Shown here piece after piece: positions 57,237 through 64,000 of a stretch of 64,000 nt of DNA (position 1 is its first letter; each line of letters opens with the position of its first letter). This stretch comes from Byssochlamys sp. IMV 00236 (Eukaryota > Ascomycota > Eurotiomycetes > Eurotiales > Thermoascaceae), in NCBI GenBank assembly GCA_001931875.2, contig MSJH02000834.1:124001-188000 (forward strand), read 5' to 3'. The notes under the pieces are model-generated. The model searched no databases, had not been told where the DNA came from, and saw nothing but the letters and a program-made list of their open reading frames with translations. The translations under genes and the position numbers were made by a program.

Positions 57237-57602
57237 GTATGTACTTTATCATTATTGGGGGAAGAATGTGACACTAGTTTGTTTCTTGCCGCCCCATTCT
57301 GCTACTTTCCACGGCATCTACCGTCGGGGGAAAAGCCCCCCTTGTACAGTATTGTACATACCTACCTGGACATTGTCGTCAGATCGCTACTTTGTTTCTG
57401 CCCGCTTCCGGCCTGGTCCTTGATCTCATTTCCAGCTTGTTCTTCCTGCTGGGCTGATCCTCAGCTTGTTCTCTGATCCCCGCTGCCCCGCTCTTCCTCT
57501 GCCATGATGCTTCTTCTCCCATCCGGGCTTCCGTATCGAATGTTCAGGGAAAGCTTAACTGCCCCTTGAACTCACTTGCTGACGACGTGCTTCCCCGTAC
57601 AG
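57237..57602 (+). other. Putative 5'-leader intron of formate dehydrogenase
   Basis: A GTATGT donor at 57237 and a pyrimidine-rich stretch ending CCCCGTACAG at 57602 would remove 366 nt of the leader. If instead transcription starts near the second TATA-like element (about 57605), there is no such intron. Confidence 0.4.
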
Positions 57603-57716
57603 ATATTATTTAAAGGGTTCGTCCTCCCGTCGGAAGAGGTCGTTTGTAGTCTCAGATCCTAACTACCTCCTTCTTCTCTACTACTACAGTTCAGTGGAAT
57701 CTCATCATCCTTCAAA

Positions 57717-59175
57717 ATGGTATTTATCCACTCTCTCTCCCGCCAGCTGCGGCGTCCTGCTGCCCAGCTGCTGTCCTCCAAGGCAGCCTTTGCGCGCCCG
57801 ACAGCGTCTCCTTTCTCTGCTGTACGCACACTAACAGCTACTGCCTCGCAACAGGCCAAGATTCTTATGGTCCTCTATGACGTAAGTCACCCATCACCTC
57901 CAACCACCGCTATCTATATGGCCAACCGGTCATTCCGAACGTCGACGGCGAGAAAAACATCGAGTTTTCGTGTCGAATGCGGTTGACCATCAACCTTCTC
58001 CCCAAACCCAATTGCTGACAATAATGCCAAACAGGGTGGCGTCCACGCCAAAGACCAGCCCGGTCTGCTCGGTACCACCGAGAACGAGCTTGGTATCCGC
58101 AAGTGGCTCGAGGACCAGGGCCACACCCTCGTCACCACCTCCGACAAGGATGGTGAGAACTCCACCTTCGACAAGGAGCTCGTTGACGCCGAGGTCATCA
58201 TCACCACTCCGTAAGTGTTCTCTCCTGTCGACCCCTTTCTCTCAAACTGGAACATCAACTCATCTAATTGCTTTTTACAACAGCTTCCACCCCGGTTACC
58301 TGACCGCTGAGCGTCTGGCCAAGGCCAAGAAGCTCAAGATTGCCGTCACCGCTGGTGTCGGTTCCGACCACGTCGACCTCAATGCCGCCAACAAGACCAA
58401 CGGCGGCATCACCGTCGCTGAGGTCACTGGCTGCAACGTCGTCTCCGTCGCTGAGCACGTTGTCATGACCATCCTGACTCTCGTCCGCAACTTCGTCCCC
58501 GCCCACGAGCAGATCGTCAAGGGCGAGTGGGATGTTGCCGCTGTCGCCAAGAACGAGTTCGACCTCGAGGGCAAGGTCGTCGGTACCGTCGCTGTCGGCC
58601 GTATCGGTGAGCGTGTCCTGCGCCGTCTGAAGCCCTTCGACTGCAAGGAGCTCCTCTACTACGACTACCAGCCCCTTAGCCCCGAGGTCGAGAAGGAGAT
58701 CGGCTGCCGCCGTGTCGAGAACCTCGAGGAGATGCTCGCCCAGTGCGACGTCGTCACCATCAACTGCCCTCTCCACGAGAAGACTCGCGGTCTCTTCAAC
58801 AAGGACCTCATTTCCAAGATGAAGAAGGGCTCCTGGCTCGTCAACACCGCCCGTGGCGCCATCGTCGTCAAGGAGGACGTTGCTGAGGCCATCAAGTCCG
58901 GCCACCTCCGCGGATACGGTGGTGACGTCTGGTTCCCCCAGCCCGCTCCCAAGGACCACCCTCTGCGCTACGTCCAGGGCCCGTGGGGCGGCGGCAACGC
59001 CATGACTCCCCACATGTCCGGTACCTCGATCGATGCCCAGATCCGCTACGCGGAGGGTACCAAGGCTATCCTGGACAGCTACTTCTCCGGCCGTGAGGAC
59101 TACCGCCCCCAGGACCTGATCGTCCACAAGGGTGACTACGTCACCAGGGCCTACGGTCAGCGCAACAAGGCTTAA
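57717..59175 (+). CDS. aciA: NAD-dependent formate dehydrogenase, mitochondrial
   Basis: Three exons, 57717-57881, 58035-58210 and 58284-59175, encode 410 residues. The enzyme oxidises formate to CO2 with NAD. An Arg/Ser/Ala-rich presequence of about 45 residues precedes the D-2-hydroxyacid-dehydrogenase fold, beginning ILMVLYD | [10 protein letters not shown] across intron 1. Seen: [25 protein letters not shown] (substrate Asn/His region), the NAD-binding [12 protein letters not shown] (most relatives have AAGRIG) with an Asp after the second strand (YYDYQ) for NAD preference, the catalytic Arg in NTARGAIV, Gln in [11 protein letters not shown] and His in TPHMSGTS. Codon use is strongly biased to C-ending codons, a sign of high expression, and this creates a long false frame on the opposite strand. 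In Aspergillus this enzyme is acetate- and formaldehyde-responsive. Confidence 0.96.
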
Positions 59176-59652
59176 ATGCCCTGAGCGTGACCTCTTTCTA
59201 AATATATCATGACCCGTTAACGACCTTCCACTGGACTGGACTTTGGGAATTTCATCCTGAGCACTCGATAGTAGAGATCGAAGGGGGCCCACTGATTCAT
59301 GAACTATTATTATTATATATATACATATAGAAATTGAACAGATCAAATAATCTTTAAAAATTCTGTTTTTCCTATGTAGTCTCCACTATCGTTATTATTG
59401 ATTTCTCCACAGCCATTCCCTAGTTGGTTTGTCACCCTGGATCCACCCTTAGTAAGCTACCAACCTCGCCTGCCATATCGCTTTGAAGCACGTGAGCAAC
59501 ATGTAGTGTACAGGGACATGGAATTCCCATTAATGCAGGGTGCCAGGTTTATTTCTGCAGTTTATAACCAAACATACATACACATGTATGTATATCATGC
59601 GCTATTTGATTGCGGCATACTGCAGAGTATTCGCGTCGTGTGGAATTTTAGT

Positions 59653-59697
59653 TACACACACACACACATATATATATATGTATATATATATATATAT
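59653..59697. repeat. (CA)n(TA)n compound microsatellite
   Basis: About eight CA units run directly into a TA tract interrupted once by TG. Confidence 0.95.
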
Positions 59698-60007
59698 CTT
59701 ACCCCATTTGCCGTATCTGAAACGTATGTAGAATATTATATAGTTTCGATAGCGCTCAACGGTAAAATCAATAGCATTACAATGCGTAGGATATCTTAAA
59801 TCAGCAGATTGGGAATACTCAAATACTTCTATCGAGTTAATCTCATCGTCGTTTCCCAAGCGTAGGTAAATCCCCGAAGGATATCACCATCCTCACCCTG
59901 TACGTACTTGACTACTTACTATACAATAAACAAACTAACTAACCTTATCCAAATCCCATCACGACCTCCAAAAAAAAATCCCAAATCCCGTCCAAAAACC
60001 TATTACC

Positions 60008-60372
60008 TACCTAGGTATGCAGTAAATAATAGTTCGCTAACTAACTACGGAAATACCCCAGCCTACCCGACCTAGTGCGCTGTGCGCAACCCCCCAAAAA
60101 CGCGGGGGAGGAGTAAAAGTAAGGTAAGCTAACTAGCCGCAGCAAGCAACAAGAGAGGGGAAAAGAAGAAAAACCCACCCCGGTGCGGAGTGCCCAACAA
60201 CTTTCAATAATCGGCAAAGCTAGCTCCAAGCTCCAAGCTCCAACTCTTTTTCTGTTTCTTCCCTTTTCTTGGCGATGTCCACAGTTGAGGGTTGGTTAGC
60301 GGGGTAAATACCTAGTACTGTAACCTCCTGTGGTAGTTATTAGTTTAAGATTATTTACTAACTACCTAGGTA
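60008..60372. repeat. Inverted repeat, 40-nt arms, 365 bp overall
   Basis: The reverse complement of 60008-60048 matches 60333-60372 in three blocks: GTAGTTA (7), ATTATTTACT (10) and TACCTAGGTA (10, itself a palindrome at both outer ends). The intervening 284 bp holds no gene. It looks like a miniature inverted-repeat element, though no target-site duplication was established. Confidence 0.55.
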
Positions 60373-61240
60373 TCTTGTAGACTTGTACTAAGAGGAAAAA
60401 TTACCCCGCGTAGGGAGAGAAGTACACTACCTAAGTTAATAATAATAATAGTCTAGTGATTGTTTTAGGATAGTAGGTGTGTTTTTTTGATTAACTGGAA
60501 TAATAGGAGAAGAGAGGAGAGGATCAATCTGCAAAAATGCGAACTGATAGATGATTATTGATTCGTTGGTTCGTTAGGTGGTTTGTAGGACAATGAGGTA
60601 TTAGATCTATCTATCTATTGTACGTAACTGAATTAGAATATTCTGTGCACAGACATTCTTTGTATGTGTTATGAGGTTGGTTTGAAAGGGGGAAGTGGTT
60701 TCTTTTACGTTATTGATATAGTCTTTATGGCCTGAATAGGGGAGGGGAAATAATACTTGAAAAGGAACTTGAAAAGGGGGGAAAGAGGAATAGAGATATT
60801 TAAGTATAGTTAGTTAACTCTTCCTGGTATTGAGATGACTAGATAATGGGGGTGATGGATGACTTGACCTGCCTGGTTGCTCGTATGGTATATGATGACT
60901 GGTATTACATGTTGGGGTTCAAGAATCTGTGTTCTTATCTCTAGTTGCTATCTCGAGAGTCTGCCTTCTTACGCCTTGTGTTCCTTCAGGGAGAGACGTA
61001 GGCGGAAGCTTAGTAGAGAGCACTCAAGGCCTTAGGTTGATTTTGGTTGCCAGCTCCTGTCGCAGTCGGGGCAGCATTCCTATCTTCCGATATCGTAGGG
61101 GCACGCTTCGAAGGACTGTGCAAGACTACCATCTGAAATTATAGCACTACAATGCCTGAGTAAAAAAAAGCAAATTGGTATTGTCGTTTCAAATAATACA
61201 TTTAAACCAGGCCACGGGGGGCCATCCAAAACGGTGTTAA

Positions 61241-61349
61241 GGTACGGCACGGAGGAAACATTGCCAGAAAGGACACGCGACGAGCGCCAGGTACGAGACC
61301 CGACATTCATCGCGTGTCCTTTCTGACAGCGACGTCTCCGTGCCGTACC
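61241..61349. repeat. Strong hairpin: inverted repeat with 40-nt arms near the GTR2 3' end
   Basis: Arms 61241-61280 and 61310-61349. The outer 14 bases (GGTACGGCACGGAG) and the inner 16 bases (CAGAAAGGACACGCGA) pair perfectly, with a symmetric 10-nt unpaired middle and a 29-nt loop. It lies 45-153 bp past the GTR2 stop codon, so it is likely in its 3' untranslated region or just beyond. Confidence 0.85.
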
Positions 61350-61393
61350 AAACTACACCACCGGCCGGTTTCTTCCCCATTTCGGGGGCCCGT

Positions 61394-62776
61394 TCACTCC
61401 TGCTGAACTGCTTCTCCCTCTCCGTCTTGCTCCCAGCTCCGGGAGAAGACCTCATTGAGGGCATTCTGGAAGGTCCGACAGTTCATGTCGATCAGACCCT
61501 TCTTGTCGCCCGCCTCCGGGTTGCGGATGACGGAGACGAGGCAGAGGTACCTGGACAGAGTCAGTACGAACATGATCTTGAAGAGGAAATAGGAATACAG
61601 AAGGGAGACCTACTTGTTCATCTCCATGAGATGAATCATGCTCCCGTCATGGAGCATCACGTGACTCTCTGCCTCGCGCATCTGGTCGCCCTTTGGCTTG
61701 CGGTCCGGGTGGTCCCAGGAGTAGAGCTCCGAGATGTCAACAATGACATCGATGTAGTCGGAGCACATCTCGTAGCATGCCATGTCGACCGGACGAGTGT
61801 CTGATGCAATGTAGATTTTGCTGAGAACGTCGAAAAGGTAGGTTTTTTCGAATCCGCAGTTATTGACAAGGATGTTGATCAGGTTCTCCAAAGTTGAGAG
61901 CTGAGGGATCAGTTTCTGGATGACCTTGCTGAACGCTTCGAAAACCGAGTAGTCATAGATGGAAGTGAGGTAGTAATGGACTGGGGCGTTCTCATAGCCA
62001 GCATCGCTAAGTTCGTCTGAGATACGCTGAACGATATCCTGGAAAGTATCGGTGCGGTATTCGTCAGAAAGGCCGTCGACCTTGTGAATGAAGACTTCGA
62101 TGTTGATGTTAGGGTAGTACTGCTGGACAGTCAAGATGGTGCGGTTCAAACGTGCGACCGAGTCCAAGTAGTCGTCCTGAGCATCGATGACCCAGACCAG
62201 AGCTCCCAGTGAGCCAAAGATGTCTTCAAGATCGAAAGAGGGCTCGAGATACTCCAGCTGTCCCGGAAAGTCCCAGACCTGGAAGTCCATGAAAGAGCTA
62301 TACCAGTTAGCATGGGAGTGCACATAAGGATCATACATACTTACTGGATAGAGTCTTTCTGAATACGAGTAGTCGATTCCAGGAACAGAGTTTCAGTAGG
62401 CGGCATCTTATGGAAGACCACGCTGGATATAGACGACTTGCCGCTCCTGGTGGGGATCAGCCCTTGCCATACTCAGAACATATCCACACCCTTGGTCTTA
62501 CCTGCGAAGTCCCATCAACAGAAGACGCGGTTTCGTATCACGTAGCTTCGGGTGTCCAGCGAGCTGGCCAGGTTTGGCTTGCCCTGGCTGCGCTAGGGCT
62601 TGATTGGAGCTCGATCCCTGTAAGGTTTCCTCAAGGCTTAGCTGTGCACCTGTCTTGACTTCTGGGGGCTCTCCATGCAAGAGGGAAGTATCTGAGTAGA
62701 TGTGACGTTCTGGACCCGGCAACACCTTCCTGCGGTTTAGATGCGCCGGGGGTATTGGCATCCTGGATGGCCACAT
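61394..62776 (-). CDS. GTR2: Rag-family GTPase Gtr2 (RagC/D)
   Basis: Four exons on the minus strand, 62776-62502, 62446-62345, 62297-61614 and 61550-61394, give 405 residues. Gtr2 pairs with Gtr1 on the vacuole (EGO complex) and signals amino-acid supply to TORC1. The P-loop GLRRSGKS (about 89-96) is split by the first intron. Switch regions include [14 protein letters not shown] and [13 protein letters not shown], and the G4 motif is HKVDGL, as in RagC/D. The roadblock-like C-terminal domain ([26 protein letters not shown]) follows. The first exon adds an unusual N-terminal extension of about 80 residues rich in Pro/Gln (from ATG 62776) before [12 protein letters not shown] shorter N-terminus from a later start such as the internal Met near residue 6 is possible. 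All junctions keep frame. Confidence 0.93.
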
Positions 62777-64000
62777 ACCAGCGAACAGACCAGCGAACAG
62801 CCACTCAGGAGGGGGGTGTGATTGTAGATAAGGGTATGGACAGTGGAAAGAAGAGTGTAGCTTGCTTTCAGACAGTTATAACACTAGCAAGACTGAGGAT
62901 CTTTGTCGTGAATACTCCCATACGCATCACGTGCTGGCAACTCCGGGTTGCCGTGACAAGATGTCAAATGGCTGTAGCCTCAAAGGAGCACTTAACATCA
63001 TGACCTTTGCACTTGACGGCGACATGAGAGTTTTCTCACAACGCAAAGGTCTCGCTTCTAGCAACTGGATGAAGAAGGCTCTCGAGGCACAAACGCAAAC
63101 GAAGAAACAAGGAGATCAGGAGAACACGCGCCAGCCCATGGGAAGACTCGTCAACGCTCCTCGCGAGGTCAAGCCTTAGAGGAAAGTACCACAGATGCAA
63201 AGACAAAAGTCCGTAAAGGGAATCACAGGCTTATCAGAGATAGGAATACCCCATCAATCAACGTGGATCCGCTGGCGGTACGCGCGGGTACAGGACAGCA
63301 ACCCAGGCACCAATAATAAAAGGTTCGATGGAGGCTCGAAAAAAAGGAATAAAACAGATAACAGAAACCAAGAGACGGGTTTGAACATGATCGCTTACCT
63401 CCATTATGCTATCTGTCTCGTGCTCGCGAGTCCAAACGCCAGTCAAGACGACCTGTCGAGAGCTTTCTCATGCGGATCATATCAGCAAGGCCCATCAAGG
63501 AGCTATATCAAGGACAGAAGATCCAATACGTGGCGGAACCAGAGATAGACATACCGCTAGATGATGCTGTTGGCCGGAAGGATTTTGAGTGCGTGAAGCA
63601 GGTGTGGAGAAGGGAAGCTGGATGGTCCAAGGCTGTGTCTTCTTCCAAGAACGTCCTGTGCCTGGGAAGGTGAAGAAAGCTTAGAGCAAATCACGGCGGC
63701 AAATTCCCCAGCCGTCTTTGAAGAATCAGGCTTGTTGTGTGGACGACGATGTCGCCGAGACGATCAGTGTACGTGATTGGTGAGATGTACGCAAAAAGCA
63801 AAACACAGCTGCTCAGGTATGTCCACTCATGGCCGAAAGACAGGAGCTTCCAAGATACACGTGTATGGAACAGCCAGAGAAGCCTACTAGAATGATCATA
63901 CAGACTATCTCAAGGATATCCCTGCATATCATCCACAGAGCTGGAAAGCGGGTGACACGGACAAGGCGGCGGGTATTAAATGCCTTCACCGGTGGAGATT
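62777..64000. other. Right-edge region without recognised gene
   Basis: Upstream sequence of GTR2 and unassigned DNA. Open frames of 80-117 codons on the plus strand (62755-63548) overlap each other and lack family motifs. A gene with its body beyond the right edge cannot be excluded. Confidence 0.4.

Larger units (their letters stand above)
59176..61393. other. Gene-poor region with microsatellite and two inverted repeats
   Basis: About 2.2 kb between the convergent formate dehydrogenase and GTR2 genes. It contains a CA/TA microsatellite and the inverted repeats listed separately. No coding signal. Confidence 0.5.

Noticed and set aside
58264..59346. 360-codon open frame antisense to formate dehydrogenase
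   Set aside because: It is a mirror of the strong C-ending codon bias of the sense gene; Val/Asp/Gly-rich without motifs.
1..64000. CRISPR arrays, prophage or bacterial operons
   Set aside because: Intron-containing eukaryotic genes throughout; no regularly spaced repeats seen.

Overview
This window is nuclear DNA of a filamentous ascomycete, most likely a Eurotiomycete of the Aspergillus/Penicillium type. The signs are short introns (about 45-220 nt) with GTAAGT/GTATGT-like donors and CTAAC/CTGAC branch sites, fungal-specific genes (homoaconitase, a SepA-type formin, a mitochondrial formate dehydrogenase), a tRNA-Phe with an intron, and large gene-poor AT-rich spacers. There is one assembly gap of 56 N.

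Layout. 0.5-2.2 kb: an Rqt4/TRIP4-like zinc-finger protein (+). 3.0-10.1 kb: an accessory-looking block with a cytochrome P450 (+), an Mpv17/PMP22 membrane protein (+), a GMC oxidoreductase (-) and a decayed aldehyde dehydrogenase (+). 10.3-13.7 kb: an amino-acid permease (-) divergent from a Cyc2-like mitochondrial flavoprotein (+). 13.9-18.5 kb: phosphoserine aminotransferase (-) divergent from homoaconitase (+), with amino-acid-control (TGASTCA-type) motifs between them. 19.2-21.1 kb: the mitochondrial tRNA-modification GTPase Mss1/MnmE (+), followed on the other strand by a miniature GRGGYN-repeat ORF. 22-26.3 kb: gene-poor. 26.3 kb: tRNA-Phe. 26.9-32.4 kb: an APH-type phosphotransferase (-), a conserved-looking 204-aa protein (+) and a seven-exon sterol-glucosyltransferase-like enzyme (-). 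34.2-39.7 kb: a SepA/Bni1-type formin (-). 40.5-43.2 kb: a small membrane protein (+) and an Aim32-like Fe-S protein (+). 43.6-46.8 kb: mitochondrial leucyl-tRNA synthetase (-). 47.8-50.0 kb: a seven-transmembrane protein (-). 50-57 kb: gene-poor. 57.1-59.2 kb: mitochondrial formate dehydrogenase (+). 59.2-61.4 kb: gene-poor, with two inverted repeats. 61.4-62.8 kb: the Rag GTPase Gtr2 (-).

Exon structures were built by hand from splice-site consensus, reading-frame continuity and family motifs. Most are frame-consistent, but none is confirmed by transcript data. Much of the set serves mitochondria (Cyc2, Lys4, Mss1, Aim32, LeuRS, formate dehydrogenase, perhaps Mpv17) and amino-acid metabolism or sensing (permease, Ser1, Lys4, Gtr2). 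I see no intact secondary-metabolite cluster, CRISPR array or recognisable intact transposon. The least explained items are the MGRGGYN mini-gene with its matching upstream peptide, the two inverted repeats at 60.0-61.35 kb, and the aldehyde dehydrogenase relic beside a GMC oxidoreductase and a P450.
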